DNA from: Trachythela sp. YZ-2020
Lineage: Eukaryota > Cnidaria > Anthozoa > Malacalcyonacea > Clavulariidae
Length of the DNA stretch: 64,000 nucleotides
Reading direction: 5' to 3'
Assembly (NCBI GenBank): GCA_016169945.1
Contig: JADLSH010000280.1
Coordinates: 1 to 64,000, forward strand
A program made the translations under genes and the position numbers. The stretch's first letter is position 1; every line of letters starts with the position of its first letter. This document shows positions 42,940 through 54,095 of this stretch, in pieces. The notes beneath the pieces were generated by a model that saw only the letters and a program-made list of their open reading frames with translations, ran no database searches and was not told where the DNA came from.

Positions 42940-43369
42940 TAGCGCCGCGGGATAAAAACGAGTGTGCTTGTGCGAGGAGGCGTAACGGTATCGGTTTTAA
43001 GGTTTAGGTCAGCCGATGACCTCCCAGGTCAGCCCCACCTATAAAAATCTGGAAAAGTCCTCGGATTTAGGCCACTTTATTTTGACATTTGGCAAAAAAC
43101 GAGAAAACATTTAAATTAGAAAATTCGATCGCTGACCAGTGTATTGGAGTTGGAGTTGCCGGAGTGGAATGACTCCGGAATGACTCCGCAATTTTTGCTC
43201 AGAGGAGTTGGAGTTGGAGTCACTCCAGGATCGTCCAGCAGGAATGGGAGTGACTCCTATTTGATCAAAGGAAATGGAATTAAGGAGTTAAATTTAATTC
43301 CAATTCCAGGTACATTTTTTACCATTTACTGCGCATAATAACTGGTTCTCGGTAGTGTTTAAATGTGAT

Positions 43370-43710
43370 TTTGAATGATTTTTTCGATTTTCCTTGAAAA
43401 AGTATAATTTTGAATTTTGGCCCCTTTTTGGGGACGAAGGAAAATTCAAAAACAATGTTTGTTTGCATATTTGGATTCAGCGTACTGAGAACTATACGAT
43501 AGGCTTGTTATTTATACAAATATTTGAAAAATAAAAGGTTTCATTTTTAACATTGGGCCTATGGTGTTTGTAGTTTTTGTCCTATGTAGTTTTTTTCGCC
43601 TCGCGATCACCAATAACCGATTTTGAGCGGAAATTTATCATTCACTCAACTCGAGACCCCGCCATATAATTTTAGTGTCCTCATTGATCCTTTACTGACG
43701 ACACACCCTA
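43370..43710. repeat. Single arm of the 20.8-21.5-kb palindromic family
   Basis: TTTGGATTCAGCGTACTGAG, AGGCTTGTTATTTATACAAA and AACATTGGGCCTATGGTGTT match 21260-21375, and the end CTGACGACACACCC then TA corresponds to the 20774 terminus. Confidence 0.75.
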
Positions 43711-43788
43711 GGGCGGAGTGTTCACTTCGCTGCCTTCACCATATGATACAGCCATGATTTTAATTGGTCTTCTCGCGTCTTACCTTAA

Positions 43789-44753
43789 CCCTATTATGCC
43801 ACCCATGAAAAATAAAATAATTGGGCGGGGGGCTTCAGAAGCCCCCCCTGGTATCTTGGGATCTTCTCAACCGATTTTGATGGGGGTTGCTCAAATGCAT
43901 TCCCCATGTCTAAACTACATTGCTGAAGCGTCAAAAGTGCAAAATTTTCCCAATGGCGTAGTCAGCAGGTCAAAAAAGGGAAATATCGGATAAATCATGT
44001 AGCGTGTCAGCGCCAAATTTGAAGACATTAAAAAACAAAAGGGACTGATAACCACGTTTTCGGGTGCGCTGATTCCGATTTTTTGTCATTTTTTATTTTG
44101 GGACATTTTCGAAAATTTCGGATTAAAAAAAATAATTTGAAATTGTATTTTTTCGTGTTTTCAGAAGGAAGAGGGACCCAACAGACCTATGTGTCGTTTT
44201 CAGGTCAAAATTCGTAAAAATGACTGTGACAGCCTGGTGAACGCTGAACCTTTACCACAGCGCACGGGGGAAAACACCCATTTTTGGCGTTCCTGGCGCC
44301 GCCCTTGCTACCAAAAGTTGTTTTTATTCTTCGTGGATGATATTTAGTCATACTGCAGCATTGCGTAAGCTATTCTGAAGTACAAAACGCATTATGACAT
44401 GAGATATGGCAGGGACTCTCATGCCCCCCAAAATTAGTCCCTGGAGCCGCCCCTGGGCAAAACAAAAATTGGCAAAAAACGCAAAGTGCGCTCAATGCAT
44501 CTGCAACAAAGGTCTGAAAGTTTGAAGTTCTTATCTCAAGCGGTTAGAGGACAGCAGGCGACTTCGGGAAACACGTAAAATACGAAACATGCCCTCCAAA
44601 ATCCGCCCTGGCGCCGCCCCTAGGCAACGAAAATAAATTCGGAAAAAAAAAATGGGCGCAATGAATATTTAGGAAAAGTCAGAAAGTTTCAAGATCATAC
44701 ATCATGGGAAAAACCACCAGGGGGCTTCTGACCCCCCCCCCACACTAATAGGG
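43789..44753. mobile_element. 965-bp piggyBac-type MITE with perfect TTAA duplication
   Basis: CCCTATTA starts and TAATAGGG ends the element, with TTAA at 43785-43788 and 44754-44757. TTAA duplications and CCC...GGG ends fit piggyBac. No transposase. The right part is the inverted counterpart of 33119-33757. Confidence 0.85.
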
Positions 44754-44759
44754 TTAAGA

Positions 44760-45770
44760 CATATCTGCGTAAATTCGTTTTGCCAGACCATGGTTATCAA
44801 CAAAAATCCCCATTTCATTCAACAGACCATATATAAAACGCAGTTATTTGCAGTAAGTAAATTGAAGTTAGCACATGCAAGGCTGCAACGCATCCCTTTA
44901 TCATGAAAACTGCCTGTTGTCTCACATCACGTGCCTCGCTCGTCAATCGCCGAACAAGGCGTCACCGGTATATCGGCTACCAAGTAGGTATGTCGTTAGT
45001 GGAAAGCTAGCCTTCAAGGTCGCTTGATGTAGTTTCTACTTTCTGGGATGTGGCCTCAGACCGTACGTACATGTTTCCGTAAACGACAATACCAGTGTCT
45101 CAACAAACAGAGCTGTAGTGATGTGCTGCGTCACGACTCATAGGGCTGCTACTCAATGCGGCAGTCTTCGTGACCTCATGCACCTTTACCCCCCATACTT
45201 CACCTCCAGAGTCCTCAAGAGTTCAAGAAGGAGGACAAGTTCCTCGAGAAAAAAAGTTGCTAAAGAACCCCAATGTCGAAACGTCGAACATCAAACTGAG
45301 CCTTTTTAGACTGAAAATACATCTAAGGCCAGATACCAGAAATGTACTAAAAACATTGACATGTACTACGTACAACACTGAAACAGCAGTAACTCATTTC
45401 GGACACAATGCCTGGGTTTGACCCATGTACATGCAACATATAAATGTACTAACAGCAGCAGCAGTAACTCATTTCGGACAATGGGAGCCGTTTGACCACA
45501 TAGTCCATATAACAAGCTGATAACTTCGGAGTTCGGACATGGATGCCGAGTCGGCTCTCGCCTTTGGGTTTCGATATTTCGACCAATCAAACAGTTCTCT
45601 GTGACAATTGTTCAAATGTTACCAAAGAATAAGTGGTATCCGGACACATCGCCTTGCACTTGGTAGTTGTTTCTTCGGGTTTCTGATCAGGATATGGCGA
45701 GCAAATCATGCGGCGTTATGCATACATTAAACATGATGGGCTGTGTATAAAATAATAAAAAAGGAAGGAA
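44760..45770. other. No gene recognised
   Basis: No motif-bearing frame seen. GTAACTCATTTCGGACA occurs twice, at about 45390 and 45466, around an AGCAGCAGC run. Confidence 0.4.
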
Positions 45771-46170
45771 TGCAAAAGGAATTAAGGAGTTAGCTTTAAC
45801 TCCTTTTTTATTTGTCACCCCCGGAATTGGGACTGTCTTATCAAAGAGGAATTAGGAGTCGGATTTTAACTCCTTTTTGGCATCACCCGGAATTTGGAGT
45901 CATTCCACTTTGTGAGTGAAAGGAGTCGGAATTGGAGTCACTCTTCATTTGGAAAAAATGAGTCGGAATGGAGTCATTCCTTTAATTTACTTCAACTCCA
46001 ATACACTGCCGCTATGTCACCGGAGCAATCATTCGAGTCGCTGAGGCATAGGGCTGTGTGGTGTTGGTTCCAATTTACCCTGGTCGTCATATTCTCACCT
46101 CATGCATTTTGGGAGAGCTGGGGCGGTATGAAGAGCTGATGGCGGAGATATAAGCTCTTGAAATCTGTAA

Positions 46171-46250
46171 GCGGAGTGGCTTAGCTCAGTTGGTAGCGCG
46201 TCTGCCTTCTGTGTCTAATGTCCCGGGTTCAATTCCCGGCGGGTGCTCTG
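46171..46250 (+). repeat. tRNA-like SINE head (TCT anticodon-like)
   Basis: TTAGCTCAGTTGGTAGCGCG provides an A-box/D-arm, and CCCGGGTTCAATTCCCGG a good B-box/T-arm. The anticodon stem (TCTGC / GTCTA) does not pair and the acceptor ends do not match, so it is not a functional tRNA. ATCCCCACTAT downstream links it to the SINE-like insert in the BEN exon. Confidence 0.6.
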
Positions 46251-46518
46251 AAACAATGGTGTCTACCCGATCCCCACTATTGGGCGCTAAGTAATCCTAC
46301 TGTGGGTTGGTGCGCCCCACATCCGGCACTGCCGGTTATCCGCGTGGACAACCGTGGATAGTTGGTGCGTACAAAATACAAAACTCCGCCTGTCGCTAGT
46401 GAAATGAATGAAAAACTGGGTTGGGCGAGCACACATTTTTGCGGCCTAGTGAATGAACACAGTGCAGTGGCGCGCCCAAGGGGATGGAACATCAGATTAT
46501 CATGAGGAGTCCAAAATG

Positions 46519-47432
46519 GGTTCCAGGACAAATCTTCGTATCGCATTTCTTCGTAACGCATTTCTTCGTACGCAAATCTTCGTACGCAAATCTTCGTCGC
46601 GCATTTCTTCGTACCGCAAATCTTCGTACGCAAATCTTCGTATCGCAAATATTCGTATCGCAAATCTTCGTACGCAAATCTTCGTACGCAAATCTTCGTA
46701 TCGCAAATCTTCGTATGGACAAATATTCGTATCGCAAATCTTCGTATCGCAAATCTTCGTACGCAAATCTTCGTATCGCAAATCTTCGTATCGCATATCT
46801 TCGTACGCAAATCTTCGTACGCAAATCTTCGTATGGACAAATATTCGTATCGCAAATCTTCGTATCGCAAATCTTCGTACGCAAATCTTCGTATCTCCCG
46901 ATATTCGTATTCTCTAGACCGCTGCGCGAAGTGCCGCCTGCGGCGGCACGATACTATAAAAAAAAAACCCTCTCGGGATGTCTGGTACGAGTCAGCGTAC
47001 GAGACAGCGTAACGACCCGGCACTGACCGTCGGACGCAGAAGGGAACGAGCGCGAAACATCGCCAGATGACTACCCATACGAAGATTTGCGTACGAAGAA
47101 ATGCGATACGAAAATATGCGTATACGAAGAAATGCGATACGAAGATTTGCGTATACGAAGAAATGCGATACGAAGATTTGCGCATACGAAGATTTGCGTA
47201 CGAAGAAATGCGATACGAAGATTTGCGTATACGAAGAAATGCGCGACGAAGATTTGCGTATACGAAGATTTGCGTATACGAAGATTTGCGTATACGAAGA
47301 AATGCGATACGAATATTTGCGTATACGAAGTTTTGCGTACGAAGTTTTGCGGTACGAAGAAATGCGTGACGAAGATTTGCGTACGAAGATTTGCTGACGA
47401 AGAAATGCGTTACGAAGATTTGTCCGGACACG
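46519..47432. mobile_element. Foldback element of 14/15-bp minisatellite, perfect 10-bp target duplication
   Basis: The left arm (46528-46895) is a tandem array of AAATCTTCGTACGC and AAATCTTCGTATCGC. The right arm (47078-47423) is the mirror array GCGTACGAAGATTTGC. The spacer (about 46900-47075) holds CGGCGGCACG and A-rich DNA. The outer ends are GGTTCCAGGACAAATC and GATTTGTCCGGACACG. GTCCAAAATG flanks both sides (46509-46518 and 47433-47442). Long frames through both arms on both strands encode FVYANLRIAFLR-type repeats and are artefacts. Confidence 0.9.
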
Positions 47433-47933
47433 GTCCAAAATGCTATGTTTAGCCACTAGCACGCTTGCCCTTGTTTCATTGTCTGCTGACATGCCGAGGG
47501 AGTTTTTCGCTGCTAAAATTCCTGCTCACGGCTGATCGTGTGTCATCCGTAATGGCAGAACCGGATTGGAACCTGACGGCTATGCAAAAGTCGTGGGCAA
47601 AAATGGAAACTAGTTCCAAAGCGCGACCTTTGAAGGTGAGCTAAGGCTGCACGCGTCCGTGCTGGTTTCATCGCCATTGTGTGGTGTTTTTTTCAGCCGT
47701 AAAGTCTCGGAATTTGCACAATCGTATGTTACAGATAACACAATACCCCGATGCTCTGAAGTCACGGGGTGCCCATGTTTAATACCATGCGACTCAAACT
47801 ATATGCAAAAGGTCTGCCTCAGTGTGTCTCCTGTTCAGTGTTCAGTCTCCTGCTCTCAACTCTCAAGTCAACATAATGTGTACTCAGTATGTAGCACCAG
47901 GTGCTACATACTGCTACAGTGCTACATACCAGG

Positions 47934-48592
47934 ACCATCCCTTACAGAAGGTGAAATTTTATTTTGAAAGGCCCCCGGTGAATTCTGGTTGATTTTAGTC
48001 TCCAGAACACGGGAAAGTTTTATTAGCCCTCTCGGAACTACTTTGTCGATGGATCACAGACCTTGAAGTTAAGCATTGTGCCTCCATAGGGATTTTCCAG
48101 AATTTCGACAAAAACGCATATAATATTTAAATATTGAGGATTTATTATTATTCGTGTTTAGGGTAATTTGGTTCGTAGAAAACGCCTGTCAAAGTTTGAA
48201 GTTGATCTGACGCCCGTGTCAAAAGTTACAGCCTCACGCATTTTTGTGGTTACCATTACAACCATTCATAAGCAGTACGCACTCTGGATGTCATAACTTT
48301 TGACACGGGCGTCAGATCAACTTGAAACTTTGACAGGCGTTTTCTACGGACCTAATTACCCTAAACACGAAACAAAATCGAAATCCCATAAAATTTAAAT
48401 AGTGTGTGCGATTTTATCAAAATTATGGAAAATCCCTATGGAGTCATAATGCTTAACTTCAAGCTCCGTGATCCATCGACAAAGTAGTTCCGAGAGGGCT
48501 AATACTAGTTGTCCCGTGTTCTGGAGACTAAAATCAACCAGAATTCACCGAGGGCCTTTGAAAATAAAATTTCACATTCTGTAAGGGATGGT
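47934..48592. mobile_element. 659-bp long inverted repeat element
   Basis: The left end ACCATCCCTTACAGAAGG mirrors the right end TTCTGTAAGGGATGGT. The arms match almost throughout, including TTGATTTTAGTCTCCAGAAC and GACGCCCGTGTCAAAAGTTA, with the centre near 48263. No target duplication was found. Non-coding. Confidence 0.75.
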
Positions 48593-48633
48593 CTAAGCAC
48601 CTATGTATTTATGGTGCAGCCTGTTGGATGGGA

Positions 48634-48712
48634 GAGAGATAGCTCAGTTGGTAGAGTAATTACCTCGGGATCGTCAGGTCCCGGGTTCGTTACCCGAATG
48701 CCGCAATGTTTA
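48634..48712 (+). repeat. tRNA-like SINE head
   Basis: ATAGCTCAGTTGGTAGAG and CCCGGGTTCGTTACCCG give A- and B-box-like regions, but the anticodon arm and acceptor stem do not pair. Confidence 0.5.
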
Positions 48713-48719
48713 GTCGCCA

Positions 48720-49820
48720 TCAGTGGCCAATTTTGCCATTTAGCCCGCATAAAGTCCGGAAGCTTGATTTTCGGAATCCAATTTTTTTACCGATACCGAT
48801 TGGAAATTGTCTGTATTTTTCGAAAATCGCCATGGTTTATCGATTTGAAAGCCTTATGACACTGAAACTTGCGGTCAAAGTGGCGTCTTCCGCACGGAGC
48901 CAGTGAGCTGGCAGAATGTGTGATCTTATAAAACGTGAAAAATACGGGACAATCGGAACCCGTCAGCTCAAATAATGTTTATAACACCGAGCAGAGACTT
49001 CATTGAATCTATTTCAGGGCTAATAACTTTCCGCATTACAAAGCTCCGGTTTGGTCGACCTCGCATATCAGAAATAACTTTCGTTGGATTTTTTGCATTT
49101 TGAAGTAGAAAATCAACAATGAAGATAACATTAGGCACAAATGAAACCTATATAGCCATAAAAAGCACCTCGAGTTACTTCGGATACAATGTGTTGCTCT
49201 TGCCACCTTTTGCCTCCTTGCTCGTTATAGACGCTCAAACATAGCCAATTTTGACAAATAGTTGCATACATGGTGGTGCCGTTAGTGCCGTATTTGGCAC
49301 CAAAGCAGTGATGTAATGGTAGAGATCATGTTGGCAGGTGCTGCGAGTGGATATTATTAACCTCGTTATTTTTTTCAGGTGAATTTATCAATTTTTTGTT
49401 ATTTTGTATATTTTTTTTAACCAAAAAAATTAAAACATTTTTTTTTACACAAAACTCGTTTTCAGTGCCAAAAAGTACCCCAGGGTACGTTTTGGGTGCC
49501 GTAAGCGACCCCGTGAATTAATGCGCGCTAAATCGCAAAATTCACCACTGTGCAATGGCGAGAACCTGCCTGAGAGGAGGAACATGTCGGTCCAGCTGCC
49601 GGTCGCGCTGATCGCTCACCCACTGAGGCCGCATGCCTGGAAGTTCATCAGACACCCTGACCGCTCTGCCGCCTGTGACGACTGCATGCGTGCCTCTGCC
49701 CGTTGCAGTCGGTTCCAGCGTTGTGACATTGAACGACGAGTTGAGGAGTCAAGTTGTTACAATGGACGACGAGTTGAGCAGGGGTCGAGTTGTTACAAGG
49801 GACGAGTTATGCAGGAGTGA
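48720..49820. other. No confident gene; low-complexity T/A tracts
   Basis: AT-rich up to about 49500 with T-runs near 49370-49450. From 49520 GC content rises sharply. A frame from 49521 (with an ATG at 49583, MSVQLPVALIAHPLRP) may be an upstream exon of the SETMAR-type gene but has no recognisable domain. Confidence 0.35.
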
Positions 49821-49829
49821 AGCTACAGA

Positions 49830-50857
49830 AAGAGACGACCGTGCCCCTCTAGCTGTGCAGAACGGGACGCTTCTGTTGGTGGGGGTGCAGCCAGTGCCGA
49901 CCTGTGCGCGCGGGGTGACAGCCCGGACCGCGGTGTTGGTGAGCTGGAGGACGAGTACGGTCACGAGGAGGTGGGTCTGTTCTACACGCCGGAGAACTGC
50001 CCCGGCCGCGGCGGTGAGCGCGCGCTCTTCGACGCCCAGCGGGCCGGGTGCCGCTGCCCGGGCCGCTGCGGCCGCGGCTGCCCGTGTGGCGGCGCTGTCG
50101 CCGCGACAGTTGCAGGTGGCGCCACCGTCGACGATGTCCCCGCGCGCGAGTGCAACGCGGCGTGTCTGTGCGGCGCCGACTGCCGGTTGCGCGTGGTACA
50201 GCGCGGTCAGGCGCCGCGGAAGCTCGCCGTGATCGCCGCCGGCGCACGCGGCCGCGGTCTGCGCACTGGAGCGCGCCATGCGCCGCCGGCCAGTTCGTCG
50301 CTGCTGCTACGCCGGGAGGTGATAGGACCCGGTGAGGCGGCGCCGACTCGCAGCGCAGCGCGCTCAACCACTTCATCCTGGCTGTGCGCGAGCACTGCGC
50401 CGGCCGCGTCACCGTCACCTACGTGGACGCCACACGCGTCTGCAACGTGGGCCACTACGCCAACCACTCGTGCCGGCCCAATATGACCCTGCGCCCGGTG
50501 CGCGTGGACTCTCCGGTGCCGCACGCGGCCCTGTTCGCCGCCAGGGACATCGCCGCCGGCGAGGAGCTGACCTTCAGCTACGGCGGAGGCCGCGGTGGCC
50601 GGCCCTGTCTCTGTGGCGAGCCAGAGTGTCGCGGCAGCATGCCGAGCGAGCGTGCGGTGGACGACGAGGGGCCGGCGGGTCCCAATCTGGAGAGGTCTGT
50701 GGTGGACACCGAGGGGCCGGCGGGTCCCAATCTGAGGCCCGTGGTGGACACCGAGGGGCCGGCGTGCCCCCCCCGCGGTGGGCGCTGGGGAATCTCTTCC
50801 GGTCACAGGACTGGACTTCTCCCTGTAGCCAGCCGGCCATACCAGTTCCCGTGGTGA
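49830..50857 (+). pseudogene. SETMAR-type histone-lysine methyltransferase, frameshifted
   Basis: SETMAR-type proteins add methyl groups to histone lysines using S-adenosylmethionine, in chromatin. In one frame (about 49830-50260) GLFYTPENCPG leads into a Cys-rich pre-SET domain (CRCPGRCGRGCPC, then ECNAACLCGADCRLRVVQRG) and RGRGLRT. From about 50350 to 50857 another frame gives FILAVREH, the SET core NHSCRPN with ALFAARDIAAGEELTFSYGG, and post-SET CLCGEPECRGSMP. The link, about 50265-50350, is readable only by changing frame several times (GQFV, YAG, EVIGPGEA appear in three frames). The tail repeats VVDTEGPAGPNL. The region is GC-rich and intronless here, with no mariner transposase attached. 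Either a pseudogene or indel errors in GC-rich assembly; the intact flanks make error plausible. Confidence 0.75.
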
Positions 50858-50859
50858 AC

Positions 50860-53470
50860 CTCGCCAGTAATGCAGTGCGGAATGCAACTACTTCCCTGTT
50901 ATACCGCCTGAGGACGAGTAAGCTGGTCCCTTGTATAACCGCCGGTGTATTGTTCTCGCGCCACTTGTATTTTTAAGCGTTTTCGGAGTTCCCGTTTTTA
51001 GCTTACTGTTCAATGCGTGCGGGTGATACTAGGTTGGTAACATAGCGTGTGGTGTAGCAGTTGGGGCAAGGGTTGCATTGTTGATAGTAGGCTAGAGCTT
51101 GTGCTCTGGGGAATAAGGGCACTGTGCGTTCGGCGCAAGACAAGTGGTTCTAGTTTGTTGGATGCTGGCACGTGGAGTTGTATTTTCAAGAGGATCTGTT
51201 TGGTCTATGAATACACATTTAGTTTTTAGCGATGGTTTTGACGTCTCACGCTTTGAATGGATGTTTTATTGACGCTGCCATGTGTTGGAACCGAGTTAAA
51301 TGGACTGCCGACTGATCTCACTGTTTTGCAACTTGGTCTCAAAATGAAGCCTAGTCGTGTCCTGATCGATTGGCGCAAACCACATTAAAAATTCGCATCC
51401 TATCGCCCACAATCACGTTTGAAGATTTCTATTTTCCGAATCAAATCATATCCGAATCAGCAAATATATATCAGGCCGAAATCCGCAAATATGATAGCGG
51501 ACTGCCACGTGATTGGCTACCAGTAGCGGACTGCCACCTGATTGGGTCAGAGTAGCTTATTTTGCCCGCTGAACACGAAAGAAGAAATATGCATTTGTGG
51601 CGCAGCTGTTACATTTGAAAGCTCGCCTCTGATTGGTCCGCTTCTTCGGATTTCTTCAAGGTTGCGGTCTTGTCTTTCGCGCACTAAATTTGGTATCAAA
51701 TTTGGCAGCAGCAAATTAGACAGCGGGGAAAAACTTTCGACACGCAAAAGAAATCCCGCAAGGCAACAATGTTTGTAACTGAATTTCGACGTTTCTAGCC
51801 ATCGTGGCTGCTAATGATTGTTTTTAAAAAATAATTATTAACTATATCCGGAGGTTTTTCCAATTTCCACATCAGTGAGATCTGTACCTTGAAGTCGGTG
51901 AGTTTCACATAGACCGTGCCTGTTTAGGCCACATCACAACTGCCGTGCCAGTCATTTTGTACGTTGTTCCTTGTAGGTGATATGCTATTTTCCACCTTGT
52001 GGTTGTAACACCCGCAACTTGCTGTGCATGTGAACTGCTGAGCTTCTGCAGCAAGCTTTCGTTGCAGGGACGACGGAACGTTTTGAAAAAGTCGGGGGGG
52101 TGGGTTCTCCGACAGGGCTAATGTTAAATCTGACGAGGGGGGGATGTCCCCGTGCCCCTCCCCACGTTTCGTTACACTCCAGTAGCTGATTTACCGGACA
52201 ATCGTGAGATGTCTGCAAAATCTCAAGGCCTTGTTGAAGGTCGTATCATCATCCGCGATGCTAACTATCGACTTTTGTATCTGAGGCGGTGCAGCTGCTG
52301 ACCACGGACTCAGATTTGCTTATTTTTGGTCATGGCCTGGGGCACTGGATTCCAACACTCGTTCCTCCCGTCGGCAAATCACGATGCATTCCCAATGACC
52401 GGCTATACTGCTGACGGCTCTATTAAAAGTTAAGTACTGGTAGCCAGGCTTTTCGTGCCAGTCTTCTCACATGTGCTGAACGACCTTGGTAATCCGTGCC
52501 GTCGCCACCGCACGTGAACTATGGATCAGCGAGTGGCACCTTATCCCCGGACCACGCAGACATGGCGCGGCGAGTGACCTGCACTAAACCGTCCCATCCC
52601 GGATCTAGCCCGGCTATGACTCAGCCCATGGCTCTTCCTCGTTGGACTAGCTGGCAGCTTAGCTAGCACGTCAACCACAGCTCTGTCTGAAGGCGTCGTC
52701 CGCGCTGTTGCATTTGCCCAGATTAGTGCGTCCACTTCCCCGCATTACGCTCTACTTTGCGCTACGTGTGATTTGTTTTACTCTTGAGCCTGGGGTGAAG
52801 TTTTCCTCAGAAAAGCCGGCTCTGTGCTTATTGCTGGTGCTGGCGAGTGATGGAACCGTATGCATATGAACTACGTGCGATGTCGTTAGCGTGTGATGCT
52901 TGGTAGTTGGTACTAGTGGGTGTCATTTTGTATTAGTGATACAAGGGATAGTTCCGGCGCCCGGAAAGTTTGTTAGACTGTTACCGGGTCGTATGCCTAA
53001 CATTCAGTGAGCTAGGATTGCCAATTTTGGGTGAGAAACCACACCTAACAGAAAATAATTTTCCACTCCTTTGCCATATTTCAAGCTGAATTTTCCACTC
53101 CCATCTTAAAAAAACTATAGCTGCCCCTGCCAACCGATGTGGGGAGGTGAGGTGGGGTTCACTCTTACTCCCCCAGATCGCCGTATGGTAGGGAGGTCCG
53201 GATCCGTCGAGGGAGGGAGGGGTACACCGACTGCCCGCCGGAGTGCCCCCCACCATTTTTGTTCTCCACTATGGTCTTTTTCGACTGCATTTTCCACTCC
53301 ATATGCTTTTTAAGGTTGAATTTACCACTCCACACCCCAGCACAAAAGTAATTCTAGCTCCCTGCTAACATTACTCTCAATGACCGGTCGGGACACGATT
53401 TTTCTGGGTTTCTTGCATCGTTATGTTGTATACGGCTGGGATTGGGGCGTTCCTTGCCATCCCACAGGAT
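50860..53470. other. About 2.6 kb without recognised genes
   Basis: No motif-bearing open frame. GGGGG-containing patches at 52095-52165 and 53150-53230 resemble interior parts of CAGGGG-ended MITEs. No strong poly(A) signal is seen immediately after the SETMAR-type region. Confidence 0.45.
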
Positions 53471-53760
53471 CAGGGGTGGAATTGTGGGGTCACGCAGGGG
53501 AGCGCCGTTCCCCTTCCTCCGAAAAATGAGGGTTCGCGGAGGAGGTAGGGGAGCGGTTCGGGGGGACGGTCATCCTGTGAGGCTGCTTTGGTGCGCAGTA
53601 TTCCCAGAAACAATTCAGCCAAATTGCAACTTTCACTAATTTGCGCTATGATTCTAAATCAATTGATTACAGCCTTTTAGTTAAAAACAGGGGTGGAATT
53701 GAGGGGGAACGCAGGGGAACGCCGTTCCCCTACCTCTTACAAATCACAGTGATGCAGTTG
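53471..53760 (+). mobile_element. CAGGGGTGGAATTG MITE ends (two)
   Basis: CAGGGGTGGAATTGTGGGG at 53471 and CAGGGGTGGAATTGAGGGGG at 53688 are hAT-type termini; the mirror CAATTCCACCCCTG is at 57254-57267. GGAGGAGGTAGGGGAGCGG at about 53536 recurs at about 56350. This may be one large element (53471-57267) or several pieces; flanking octamers CACAGGAT and CCCCAGAT match at five of eight positions. Confidence 0.5.
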
Positions 53761-53904
53761 ACGATCAAAACTGGCCATCTGCCATATCTATAATCTCTAT
53801 ATTCTATCTCAAGAACTAATCAAGATACAAACCTGGTTTTTGGCTCAAATGAAAGCTAATTGTTCGAAGATGCTTACCTATCACCTCAAACGACTGACCC
53901 TTAT

Positions 53905-54095
53905 TAGGTCAAGTCAGGTCATTGACCTATGACGTCATACCGTGAGGCTAATACGCTAAGCGTCAAATTTGTGATTTAAAATGTTATCAGCTGTGCCATA
54001 TATTTTACCTGGGTGCGAAAAAACGATATTTGGCTTGCCTTTAGGTCATGCCCTCTTTCGAGGTCAGCCCAGGTCAACCAGGGTCATCCGCCTCA
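53905..54095. repeat. TGACCTATGACGTCA dispersed repeat
   Basis: AGGTCAAGTCAGGTCATTGA then CCTATGACGTCAT, followed by TTTAGGTCATGCC and AGGTCAGCCCAGGTCAACC. Same family as 42055-42640. Confidence 0.65.

Larger units (their letters stand above)
43137..46008. mobile_element. About 2.9-kb element with CAGTGTATTGGAGTTG ends, containing nested MITEs
   Basis: The left end CAGTGTATTGGAGTTGGAG mirrors the right end finishing TTCAACTCCAATACACTG. GGAGT/ACTCC words fill both subterminal regions (43145-43300 and 45780-46000). The flanking octamers TCGCTGAC and CCGCTATG share five positions, so a hAT-type duplication is only possible. The inside holds a half palindrome (43370-43710) and a piggyBac-type MITE (43789-44753). 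No transposase is recognised. Confidence 0.6.

Noticed and set aside
46171..46250. Functional tRNA-Arg gene
   Set aside because: A and B boxes are good but the anticodon and acceptor stems do not pair, and similar heads recur at 48634, 61445 and 62604, as expected of tRNA-derived SINEs.
46277..47492. Open frames up to 384 codons with FVYANLRIAFLR-type repeats
   Set aside because: They cross the mirror-image minisatellite on both strands; the apparent proteins are artefacts of the repeat.
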